Shown one piece after another: positions 1-6,637 of a DNA stretch of 37,447 bases (position 1 is its first letter; each line of letters begins with the position of its first letter). A program made the translations under genes and the position numbers. The stretch comes from Bradyrhizobium sp. (GTDB lineage Bacteria; Pseudomonadota; Alphaproteobacteria; Rhizobiales; Xanthobacteraceae): contig NZ_JAUYAN010000013.1 of NCBI RefSeq assembly GCF_030693485.1, positions 1 through 37,447 of the forward strand. The letters run 5' to 3'. The notes beneath the pieces were generated by a model. The model was given only the letters and a program-made list of their open reading frames with translations. It had not been told where the DNA came from and searched no databases.

Positions 1-302
1 CCGGTGTCGGTGCCGGGCACGAAGTTGGCGATGATCTCGACCTGTCCGAGCGAATCGCTGGTGGATTCGAAGTTCAGGATGCCGTTGGCGCCGTTCAGCT
101 CTTCCTCGATCAGCCGCGTCACGCTGTTGTAGAGGTTTTCCGGCGAGGCGCCGGGATAGCTGGTCGAGATCGAGATCGAGGGCGGCGCGATGATCGGATA
201 CTGCGCCACCGCGAGCAGCGGTATCGAGATGGCGCCCACCAGACAGATGAACAGCGCAACAACCCAGGCGAAGATCGGCCTGTCGATAAAGAAGCTGGGC
301 AT
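1..302 (-). CDS. RND efflux transporter permease (HAE1/AcrB family), N-terminal part
   Basis: The first 100 or so residues of an inner-membrane RND multidrug pump; the gene runs off the left edge of the window. The ATG is at 302. The N-terminus reads MPSFFIDRPIFAWVVAL, the hallmark first transmembrane helix of AcrB/MexB-type HAE1 pumps, followed by QYPIIAPPSISISTSYPGAS, the conserved start of the porter domain. It begins only 6 bp after the stop codon of the membrane-fusion protein gene, so the two are surely one operon. By family knowledge the protein is a proton-driven trimer that passes substrates to the fusion protein and an outer-membrane channel; substrates cannot be read from the sequence. 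Confidence 0.95.
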   Translation of the reverse strand, partial: MPSFFIDRPIFAWVVALFICLVGAISIPLLAVAQYPIIAPPSISISTSYPGASPENLYNSVTRLIEEELNGANGILNFESTSDSLGQVEIIANFVPGTDT

Positions 303-308
303 CAATCG

Positions 309-1511
309 TTACCGGCGCGCTTGCTTGGTCTGCCTTGCCATTGCCGTGTCGGCCGAGGCGTCGCCTTCGGTAAACAGCTGTGGCCTGACCTTGTCGCCGG
401 CGGCGAACTTCTGGAAGCCCTCGACCACGACCTTGTCGCCGGCCTTCAGCCCCTCGGTCACGAACCACTGGCCGTCCTGCATCGATCCGGTGCGGACGGG
501 CTGCACCACGACGCGGTTGTCGTCCTTGATCACGAACACTTCGCTGCCGCCGCCGCTGTTGCGCTGGATCGCCTGCTGCGGCAGGGCGATGGCATCGTTG
601 TCGATGCCCTGCTCGATCAGCACGCGGACATACATGCCCGGCAACAATTCGCGTTTCGGATTGGGAAATTCGCCGCGCAACGTCACCTGCCCGGTATGGG
701 CATCCACCCTGGCGTCCGAGAACAGCAGTTTGCCGGGCGTCGCGTAGACCGTGCCGTCATCCAGCACCAGGCGAACCCTGGCCATGCCGGGCGCGATGCG
801 ATCGAGTTCGCCGCTTTCCAGCGAGCGCCGGAGTTGATTCATTTCGGTGACCGATTGGGTGAAATCGGCATAGATCGGATCGAGTTGCTGGATGGTCGCC
901 AGATTGGTCTCGTTCTGCACCACGAGCGCGCCTTCGCTGACCAGCGCCGCGCCGACCACGCCATGGATCGGGGCGCGGATCGTGGCGTAGCTCAGATTGA
1001 GCCTGGCGCGCGCGACCTCCGCCTTGCGTCCCTCGACCTCGGCCTCGGCCTGGCGCATCGCGCCGATGGTTTTTTCGTTCTCGGCCTCCGAGGTGGCTTT
1101 CTGGCTCGTCAGGGTAGCGATTCGCCGCGCCTGCTGTGACGCCTGGTCGAATGCAGCAACGGCCTTGGCGAGCGCTGCCTCGCTGGACTGCACTTCGACC
1201 TCGAACGGCTGCGGATCGATCTGGTAGAGCGGATCGCCGGCCTTGACCTCGCTGCCATGATTGAACAGGCGCTGGATGACGATGCCGGAGACGCGCGGAC
1301 GCACGTCGGAAACCCGGGTCGGCGCGACGCGCCCCGGCAATTCGCGCACCAGCGCGCGTGATTGTGGTCTGATGGAGACGATGCTGACTTCCGGGTCGGG
1401 CGTCTGGGACGCTGCGACCGCCGAGGAAGGTTCGTTGCATCCCGCGAGAAGTGGCGCCATTGCAGCCAACATCAAGGCGATGCCCGCCGACCGCTTGCGA
1501 AATGAAGTCAT
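309..1511 (-). CDS. RND efflux periplasmic adaptor (membrane-fusion lipoprotein)
   Basis: A 400-residue HlyD/AcrA-type adaptor linking the inner-membrane RND pump to an outer-membrane channel. The chosen ATG at 1511 puts a basic-hydrophobic signal sequence directly before a lipobox, LLAGC, with the lipidated Cys at residue 25; the open frame continues upstream to 1598, but that extension is hydrophilic and would bury the signal. Visible elements are the lipoyl/barrel-sandwich part (GRVAPTRVSDVRPRVSGIV, then HGSEVKAGDPLYQIDP), a long alpha-helical hairpin rich in Ala, Glu and Gln, the second lipoyl half (YATIRAPIHGVVG) and the beta-barrel domain with PGMYVRV. It is the first gene of the efflux operon, 6 bp ahead of the pump gene. 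No local repressor gene is present; a palindrome at 1612-1626 may be its operator. Confidence 0.95.
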   Translation of the reverse strand: MTSFRKRSAGIALMLAAMAPLLAGCNEPSSAVAASQTPDPEVSIVSIRPQSRALVRELPGRVAPTRVSDVRPRVSGIVIQRLFNHGSEVKAGDPLYQIDPQPFEVEVQSSEAALAKAVAAFDQASQQARRIATLTSQKATSEAENEKTIGAMRQAEAEVEGRKAEVARARLNLSYATIRAPIHGVVGAALVSEGALVVQNETNLATIQQLDPIYADFTQSVTEMNQLRRSLESGELDRIAPGMARVRLVLDDGTVYATPGKLLFSDARVDAHTGQVTLRGEFPNPKRELLPGMYVRVLIEQGIDNDAIALPQQAIQRNSGGGSEVFVIKDDNRVVVQPVRTGSMQDGQWFVTEGLKAGDKVVVEGFQKFAAGDKVRPQLFTEGDASADTAMARQTKQARR

Positions 1512-1611
1512 GAAAGGTCGCCCCAAGTTTGAGATTCTGCGCGGATCGCGTTTCCACGGGCGCGGCGTCGCGATGACACTGCGTTCTATCGGAGGCAAGG
1601 TAGGGCACTAT

Positions 1612-1626
1612 TGTTGCAATGCAACA
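1612..1626. promoter_or_regulatory. 15-bp palindrome, possible operator of the efflux operon
   Basis: TGTTGCAATGCAACA is a perfect inverted repeat with 7-bp arms about one central base, lying about 100 bp upstream of the adaptor start codon at 1511. Size and symmetry suit a dimeric repressor of the TetR/AcrR kind, which commonly control RND operons. Binding is inferred; no regulator gene is next to it in this window. Confidence 0.45.
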
Positions 1627-1696
1627 CGTTTCGCGGCGGCCCAATGTCACACACGCTATCGCATTGAAAAAACAGTATTTTATTCTTCTCACTGGA

Positions 1697-1726
1697 TCGT
1701 GAATCGGTTGCGATTCCGGTTCACGA
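1697..1726. repeat. Imperfect inverted repeat between efflux and cfa genes
   Basis: Arms of 11 bp (TCGTGAATCGG and CCGGTTCACGA) pair with one mismatch around an 8-base loop; the inner part GAATCG/CGATTC can also pair. It lies 84 bp beyond the stop of the cfa-like gene on the minus strand, so it could form a hairpin at the end of that transcript, but no U-tract follows directly. Terminator, operator or repeat relic cannot be separated by eye. Confidence 0.4.
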
Positions 1727-1809
1727 TTTTGGGTTCCACGACGCCGGCTTCGAACACGCCGTTTATTATTTAACGAGGCAGCAAACGGCCAGATTGTTGA
1801 GCGTCGCGT

Positions 1810-2844
1810 TCAGACCGGCTCCACCGCCTTCATCCGGTAATGGCTGATGCCCCATTCACTGCCTTCGGCGTAACCGAACAGGCCCGATGTGGCCAGGAAG
1901 AACCAGCGCCAGCGCCGCATCCACAGCGGCGTCGCGTTGCCATATACGCCGCGCAGGACGGCTTCGATTTCGTCGCGGTGGGAATCGAAATTGGCGAGCC
2001 AGTCGAGCGCGGTGCGCTGATAGTGCGTGCCGCTCCAGCGCCATTCCTTCTCGACCTCGAACAGATCGGCATATTGCCGGACCAGATGATGGCTCGGCAT
2101 CACGCCACCGGTGAAGAAATGCTGCGCGATCCAGTCCTCGCCGTCGGCGCGGTCGAACCGGTAGGCGCCCGAGCGATGGGTGAAGATATGCATGAAGAAG
2201 CGCCCGCCGGGCTTGAGCCATGACCGCACCCGAACCATCAATTCGCGCCAGTTCATCATGTGTTCGAACATTTCAACCGACACGATGCGGTCGAACTGCT
2301 GCCCCGGATCGAAGACGTTCATGTCGGCGGTGATCACCCGAAGATTCTGCAATCCGCGCGATGCCGCCTCGAGCTCGATATATTCCCGCTGCGACTGCGA
2401 ATTCGATACTGCGGTGATCTCGGCGTTGGGAAACCGCCGCGCCATCGACAGCGCCAGCGAGCCCCAACCGCAGCCGAGTTCGAGGATCGCCTGCCCGTCC
2501 ATGAGATCGGCGTGCTCGATGGTCTGGCGCAGCGCTTCTTCCTCGGCCTCCTGCAGCGTGGACGCGGGCTCCTTATAGAAGCATGAGGAATATTTGCGAT
2601 TCGGGCCCAGCACCTGGGCGAAAAACGCCGCCGGCACTTCATAGTGCTGGGCATTGGCCTCATTGGCGTGCTCGGCGATAGCGCGCGTCGCCATGTCAGC
2701 GGCAAACGATGCGTCGCTCTCCGCGTTGCCGCTGGCGAGACGTGTCGCGGTGCGCGAGCACAGCCGCTGGATCGCGGCGCGAATGATGACGTCGGGCAGC
2801 GGCATCCGTTCGGCGGTACCGATCATTCTGGACACGAAGCTCAT
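1810..2844 (-). CDS. SAM-dependent methyltransferase, cyclopropane-fatty-acid synthase family
   Basis: A 344-residue cytoplasmic enzyme of the CFA/mycolic acid cyclopropane synthase family, which adds a methylene or methyl group from S-adenosylmethionine to unsaturated acyl chains of membrane phospholipids. Seen: an N-terminal segment matching the lipid-side signature (NAQHYEVPAAFFAQVLGP, residues 64-81), SAM-binding motif I LELGCGWG at 121-128, and the EMFEHM motif at 191-196 typical of these enzymes. The length is shorter than E. coli Cfa (about 380), close to the rhizobial homologues. The ATG at 2844 is preceded by GAGAAGAG; the open frame extends upstream only into the antisense of the DUF1295 gene. 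It lies 58 bp downstream of DUF1295, with a palindromic repeat in the gap. Whether the product is a cyclopropane or another methylated acyl chain is not visible. Confidence 0.9.
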   Translation of the reverse strand: MSFVSRMIGTAERMPLPDVIIRAAIQRLCSRTATRLASGNAESDASFAADMATRAIAEHANEANAQHYEVPAAFFAQVLGPNRKYSSCFYKEPASTLQEAEEEALRQTIEHADLMDGQAILELGCGWGSLALSMARRFPNAEITAVSNSQSQREYIELEAASRGLQNLRVITADMNVFDPGQQFDRIVSVEMFEHMMNWRELMVRVRSWLKPGGRFFMHIFTHRSGAYRFDRADGEDWIAQHFFTGGVMPSHHLVRQYADLFEVEKEWRWSGTHYQRTALDWLANFDSHRDEIEAVLRGVYGNATPLWMRRWRWFFLATSGLFGYAEGSEWGISHYRMKAVEPV

Positions 2845-2866
2845 GTGACCGCTCTCTTCTCGTTGA

Positions 2867-2908
2867 GCATGATCTTTTCCGAAAACCGGTCTCCACGTTT
2901 GATCATGC
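2867..2908. repeat. GCATGATC-type intergenic palindromic element, copy 1
   Basis: A 42-bp element bounded by GCATGATC and GATCATGC, with a core GAAAACCGGT followed by a ctccac stretch. A second copy lies at 5959-6003 in the opposite orientation. It separates the DUF1295 and cfa-like genes and actually supplies the last codon and the stop codon of DUF1295. Elements of this form are common between genes in Bradyrhizobium-type genomes (established knowledge, from memory). Confidence 0.8.
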
Positions 2909-3715
2909 TTGCGGCGGCAGCGGAAAGAACATGCTGGTGCGTGACTGGTACTCGCGATAGCGCTCGCCGCGCGAACGCAGCATCTGCTGCTCCAGCGGCG
3001 GGATGCCGGTGACGTGCACCAGGATCCAGTACATGAAGACCGGCGCCAGCAGACTGGCCCAGCCCCACGGATAGAACAGCGGATCCGCAACCGGGATCGC
3101 GATGACTGGATAGGCCAGCCAGCCGAACCATTGGAAGAAATAGTTCGGATGCCGCGACCACCGCCACAGCCCGACATCGCAGACCCGGCCCTTGCTGGCG
3201 GGATCGCTGCGGAATTTTTTCAGTTGAGCATCGGCCAGCGCTTCGCCGGCAATACCGACGAGAAGGATCAGCACGCCGAGATAATCCTGCGGGCGCAGCG
3301 CCTCGGCAGGAAACCGCGCCGCGACGAAGATCGCAAACACCAGCGGGATCGAACCGAGCGCCTGGTTCTGCAGGAAAACGAACATCCGGCGGGGCGAATC
3401 GACACCCCATTCCCGGGCGAAGGCGGCATAGCGGGGGTCATCGGTGATTCCCGCCGTTCGCACCGCAATATGAGCGCCGAGCCGCAGCGACCAGAGCGCC
3501 ACCAGGGCCGCGACCAGCCATTGCCTGGCGTTCGGCGGGCTGCCCGCCACCGGCCACAGCGCGGCTCCGGCGCCGACCAGGCCGATGGCGAAGGTCCAGA
3601 TCGTATCGACCCAGCCGGAATTGCCCGTGCGCTGTTGCACGAGCCAGGCGCCAGCCATCAGCACCGACAGCGACATTGCGATGGCGGCCAGCATCCCGAG
3701 ATACAAAATGGTCAT
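2903..3715 (-). CDS. DUF1295 integral membrane protein (steroid reductase/ICMT-like fold)
   Basis: A 270-residue polytopic membrane protein of the DUF1295 family, related to steroid 5-alpha-reductase C-terminal and isoprenylcysteine methyltransferase-like proteins. Hydrophobic helices are visible near residues 2-25, 35-57, 66-84, 112-132, 145-160 and 196-236. The family motif SRHPNYF lies at 187-193 and the C-terminal PLEQQMLRSRGERYREYQ at 240-257. The ATG at 3715 has an AGGGA ribosome site about 7 bases ahead. It is transcribed just before the CFA-type methyltransferase, an arrangement repeated in many proteobacteria and suggesting a joint job in membrane lipid modification, possibly as a reductase; the chemistry is not proved by the sequence. 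Its stop codon sits inside the GCATGATC repeat. Confidence 0.9.
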   Translation of the reverse strand: MTILYLGMLAAIAMSLSVLMAGAWLVQQRTGNSGWVDTIWTFAIGLVGAGAALWPVAGSPPNARQWLVAALVALWSLRLGAHIAVRTAGITDDPRYAAFAREWGVDSPRRMFVFLQNQALGSIPLVFAIFVAARFPAEALRPQDYLGVLILLVGIAGEALADAQLKKFRSDPASKGRVCDVGLWRWSRHPNYFFQWFGWLAYPVIAIPVADPLFYPWGWASLLAPVFMYWILVHVTGIPPLEQQMLRSRGERYREYQSRTSMFFPLPPQA

Positions 3716-3884
3716 GCGAAATCCCTGATATCCGCGCTAGACATCGAGCTTTGATGAACTACGCTCCAACCAAGCTCCGGTTTCACCCGGGGTTCCACAG
3801 TCCACCCCGAATCACCGCGTATCTGAGCTTTTTTCCCGGTCCCGCTGTGCCATATTCAGGACCGAGACCGGTTGCTCGCAACGG

Positions 3885-4895
3885 ATGACACCGAAAATGG
3901 CTTCAGGCCCCTCTTCCCGCTCCACGATGGAGACTGAACTGAACAAACTGTCCTCGCCCCGGATTTTCCTGGTGCGGATGGTGGTGTTCCTGGTGCTCTG
4001 CTCGCTGCTGCTGGTGGTGCTCTACAAGCAGATCATGGCCGCGTTTTTCGCCAATCCGGGGCTCAACGCGCTGATCGGCGCGGTGCTGCTGATCGGCATC
4101 ATCCTGTCGTTCCGGCAGGTGGTCCGGCTCTATCCGGAGGTCGCCTGGGTCAACAATTTCCGGATCTCCGATCCCGGCCTCGCAGTCGACCGGCACCCCA
4201 CTTTGCTGGCCCCGATGGCGGCGATCCTCGGCGGCGAGCGCACCGGGCGGATGACGATCTCGCAAACGACCATGCGGCACTTGCTGGATTCGATCGCGAC
4301 AAGGCTCGACGAGGCTCGCGACATTTCCCGCTATATGACCGGCCTCCTGGTCTTCCTGGGGCTACTCGGCACCTTCTGGGGCCTGATCGAGACCGTCGGC
4401 TCGGTCGGCAAGGTGATCGACGGCCTCAAGGTCGGCGGCGACGCCGGTTCGCTGTTCGACACCCTCAAGGAGGGGCTGGCCGCGCCGCTGAGCGGCATGG
4501 GCATTTCGTTTTCGTCATCGCTGTTCGGTCTCGCCGGGTCGCTGATCCTCGGCTTCCTCGACCTGCAATCGAGCCAGGCCCAGAACCGCTTCTATACCGA
4601 CCTCGAGGACTGGTTGGCCTCCACGGTGCGCGAATATACCCGCGAGGGCACCGGTGGCCCGGGCGGCGAGTTGCAGGCCGCGGTCGAACGGTTGCGGCTG
4701 ACCCTCGAAGAGGGCGGCGCCAGCCGCGGCACCACCGCGGCGATGGCCAACCTCGCCGAGGCGATTCAGGGCCTGGTCACGCATATGCGGACCGAGCAGC
4801 AGATGATCCGCGAATGGGCCGACGGCCAGGGCGAGCAGAACCGCGAGATCAAGAAACTTCTCGAGCGGATCGCGCGCCAGCCCGAGAAGAGTTAG
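3885..4895 (+). CDS. MotA/TolQ/ExbB-like proton channel protein
   Basis: A 336-residue inner-membrane protein with the stator/energiser fold. Four transmembrane helices are visible near residues 28-47, 60-78, 150-170 and 204-226; the last two carry the family signature (LGLLGTFWGLIETVG and GMGISFSSSLFGLAGSLILG). A cytoplasmic stretch lies between helices 2 and 3, and a long charged helical tail (260-336) ends the protein. By family knowledge five copies surround two B-subunits and turn proton flow into rotation or force. The ATG at 3885 is used; an in-frame ATG at 3897 is an equally possible start and neither has a strong ribosome site. It is followed after 30 bp by its MotB-like partner. No flagellar or TolA/TonB gene is nearby, so the output is unknown. 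Confidence 0.9.
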   Translation: MTPKMASGPSSRSTMETELNKLSSPRIFLVRMVVFLVLCSLLLVVLYKQIMAAFFANPGLNALIGAVLLIGIILSFRQVVRLYPEVAWVNNFRISDPGLAVDRHPTLLAPMAAILGGERTGRMTISQTTMRHLLDSIATRLDEARDISRYMTGLLVFLGLLGTFWGLIETVGSVGKVIDGLKVGGDAGSLFDTLKEGLAAPLSGMGISFSSSLFGLAGSLILGFLDLQSSQAQNRFYTDLEDWLASTVREYTREGTGGPGGELQAAVERLRLTLEEGGASRGTTAAMANLAEAIQGLVTHMRTEQQMIREWADGQGEQNREIKKLLERIARQPEKS

Positions 4896-4925
4896 CGAAG
4901 CGTTTTCAAGAACAGAAAGAAGCTT

Positions 4926-5957
4926 ATGGCCCTCGCCCGTGCCCGCCGCAACGAAACCGGATTCAACTACTGGCCGGGCTTCGTCGACGCGCTGTCGACG
5001 CTGGTGCTTTCGATCGTGTTCCTGCTGTCGGTATTCCTGGTGGTGCAGTTCTTCCTGTCGCAGGAGGTCACCGGCAAGGACAAGGCGCTGGAGCAGCTCA
5101 ACGCCAAGCTGGCGCAGCTCAGCGAAATGCTGTCGCTGGAAAAACTCGGCAAGCTCAATCTCGACGACCAGCTGTCGCAGCTCCGAGCGGGGCTGGCCTC
5201 GGCGGAATCCGAACGCGACCGCGTCAAGGGCCTCTATGACGGTCTCGCCGGCGCCGGCAGCGACGCCGCCGGCCGCGCCAGCGAACTCAACAAGGCGCTG
5301 GATTCCGAAAAGCAGGTGACGTCGCGAGCGCTGGCGCAGATCGAGGTCTTGAACCAGCAGATCAGCGCGCTGCGCCGCCAGCTGGCGGCGCTGGAGGAAG
5401 CGCTCGAGGTGTCGGAGAAGCGCGACCGGGAATCGCAGGGGCGGATCGCCGATCTCGGGCAGCGGCTCAACGTGGCGCTGGCGCAGCGGGTGCAGGAACT
5501 GTCGCGCTACCGTTCGGAATTCTTCGGCCGCCTGCGCGCCATTCTCGGCAACCGTCCGGACATCCGGATCGTCGGCGACCGTTTCGTGTTTCAGTCTGAG
5601 GTATTCTTCGACACCGGACAGGCCCTGCTGCTGTCCGAAGGCCGCGCCGAGCTCGACAAGCTGGCGAGCGCGCTGACCGAGCTGGACAAGCAAATTCCCG
5701 CCGAGATCGCCTGGGTGCTGCGGGTCGACGGCCATACCGACGTGCGGCCGATCCTGAACAGCCCGGTGTTCAAGTCGAACTGGGAATTGTCGTCGGCGCG
5801 CGCGATCTCGGTGGTGCAGTACCTGGTTTCGCTCGGCGTGCCGGCCCAGCGGCTGGTCGCGGCCGGCTTTGCCGAATTCCAGCCGCTCGACACCGCCACG
5901 ACAGAAGAAGCCTACAAGCGCAACCGCCGCATCGAACTGAAGCTGACGGAACGGTAG
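4926..5957 (+). CDS. MotB/OmpA-like peptidoglycan-binding partner of the proton channel protein
   Basis: A 343-residue protein with one N-terminal transmembrane helix (about 18-45), a long periplasmic coiled coil (50-195) and a C-terminal OmpA domain (215-343). The helix is preceded by FNYWPGFVDALST; Asp21 matches the proton-carrying Asp of MotB/ZorB proteins. OmpA motifs seen are VDGHTD (268-272), NWELSSARA (285-293) and NRRIELKL (333-340). It therefore should anchor the upstream channel subunit to peptidoglycan. The two genes form an operon with a 30-bp spacer carrying AGAAAG before the ATG. The pair resembles ZorAB of Zorya defence and MotAB, but no Zorya effector or flagellar gene adjoins; I take it as an envelope motor of unknown role. 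The coiled coil would hold the OmpA domain well above the membrane. Confidence 0.9.
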   Translation: MALARARRNETGFNYWPGFVDALSTLVLSIVFLLSVFLVVQFFLSQEVTGKDKALEQLNAKLAQLSEMLSLEKLGKLNLDDQLSQLRAGLASAESERDRVKGLYDGLAGAGSDAAGRASELNKALDSEKQVTSRALAQIEVLNQQISALRRQLAALEEALEVSEKRDRESQGRIADLGQRLNVALAQRVQELSRYRSEFFGRLRAILGNRPDIRIVGDRFVFQSEVFFDTGQALLLSEGRAELDKLASALTELDKQIPAEIAWVLRVDGHTDVRPILNSPVFKSNWELSSARAISVVQYLVSLGVPAQRLVAAGFAEFQPLDTATTEEAYKRNRRIELKLTER

Positions 5958-5958
5958 G

Positions 5959-6003
5959 GCATGATCCCGAAAAGTGGGCACCGGTTTTCGGATCAGATCA
6001 TGC
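5959..6003. repeat. GCATGATC-type intergenic palindromic element, copy 2
   Basis: A 45-bp element bounded by GCATGATC and GATCATGC with the core CCGAAAAGTGGGCACCGGTT, the inverse of copy 1 at 2867-2908. It starts 2 bp after the stop codon of the MotB-like gene and ends 22 bp before the acetyltransferase, so it would be folded in any shared transcript. Confidence 0.85.
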
Positions 6004-6025
6004 CCCAAATAAGAATCGCGAAGCG

Positions 6026-6475
6026 ATGACAGAGACGTTTCAGCTGCGCCCCTATCGCGACGAGGACGAGGACGCCGCGATCGCGCTGTGGCTCGAGACC
6101 TGGCGGCTCGCCTATCCCTCGATCGATTTCGACGCCCGCGTGGACTGGTGGCGCGAGCGCTGGCGCAATGAGCTGGTGCCGAAGGCAGCGATTGTTGTTG
6201 CCGAACAGGCCGGCGCGCTGGCTGGTTTCGTCACTATCGACGCATCAGGTTATCTCGACCAGTTGGTGGTCGCTCCCGATCGCTGGGGGTCGAGGCTCGC
6301 CACGACTCTCGTCGATGAAGCGAAGCGCCTGTCATCCGATGGCGTCACCTTGAAGGTCAATGCGGACAATGCCCGCGCCATCCGCTTCTACGAGCGCAGC
6401 GGATTTGTTCATGCGGGAGAGGATGTGAACCCGGGGTCGAAGCGATTGGTGCTGAAGATGGCGTGGAAGCCGTAG
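6026..6475 (+). CDS. GNAT family N-acetyltransferase
   Basis: A 149-residue GCN5-related acetyltransferase. The typical fold elements are in order: an N-terminal strand with FQLRPYRDEDEDAAIALW, a central strand IVVAEQAGALAGFVTID, the acetyl-CoA segment LDQLVVAPDRWGSRLATTLV in which the usual RGxGxG/A loop is loosely kept (RWGSRLA), and the C-terminal NADNARAIRFYERSGF. The family transfers acetyl from acetyl-CoA to an amine on a small molecule or protein; the substrate is not deducible. It lies in the same direction as the MotAB-like pair, 68 bp beyond it, with a palindromic repeat between, and may or may not share their transcript. The ATG at 6026 is the first in frame. Confidence 0.9.
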   Translation: MTETFQLRPYRDEDEDAAIALWLETWRLAYPSIDFDARVDWWRERWRNELVPKAAIVVAEQAGALAGFVTIDASGYLDQLVVAPDRWGSRLATTLVDEAKRLSSDGVTLKVNADNARAIRFYERSGFVHAGEDVNPGSKRLVLKMAWKP

Positions 6476-6487
6476 CTGCCTGCGCTC

Positions 6488-6625
6488 CCTCTCCCGCTTG
6501 CGGGGGAGGGCTGGGGTGGGGGTGCTTCAGCAGGTTCAGTCTGGGCGATTGTTACCGGCGCAGACTGAGAGAATTCCCCCACCCGCCGCGCTTCGCGCGT
6601 CGACCTCCCCCGCAAGCGGGAGAGG
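6488..6625. repeat. Long intergenic inverted repeat with 22-bp perfect arms
   Basis: The arms at 6488-6509 and 6604-6625 are exact reverse complements over 22 bp (core CTCTCCCGCTTGCGGGGGAG), and each arm itself contains a smaller palindrome around CCGCTTGCGG. The loop is 94 bp and contains GCGCTTCGCGC. It fills the gap between two convergent genes (acetyltransferase and ABC exporter), so it may act as a two-way transcription stop. This is a recurrent repeat type in Bradyrhizobium-like genomes. Confidence 0.85.
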
Positions 6626-6637
6626 TAAGAGAGAAAC

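Noticed and set aside
2845-3177. N-terminal extension of the CFA-type methyltransferase to 3177
   Set aside because: The extension overlaps the DUF1295 gene on the same strand in another frame and is Arg/Ser-rich; the ATG at 2844 with its ribosome site matches the family start.
3885-5957. Zorya phage-defence system
   Set aside because: Only ZorA/ZorB-like genes are present; the next gene is a GNAT acetyltransferase and no helicase or nuclease effector follows.
4515-6008. 497-residue minus-strand frame opposite the MotAB-like genes
   Set aside because: It is rich in Arg, Gln and His as expected for the antisense of a high-GC coiled-coil gene; both plus-strand genes have clear domains.
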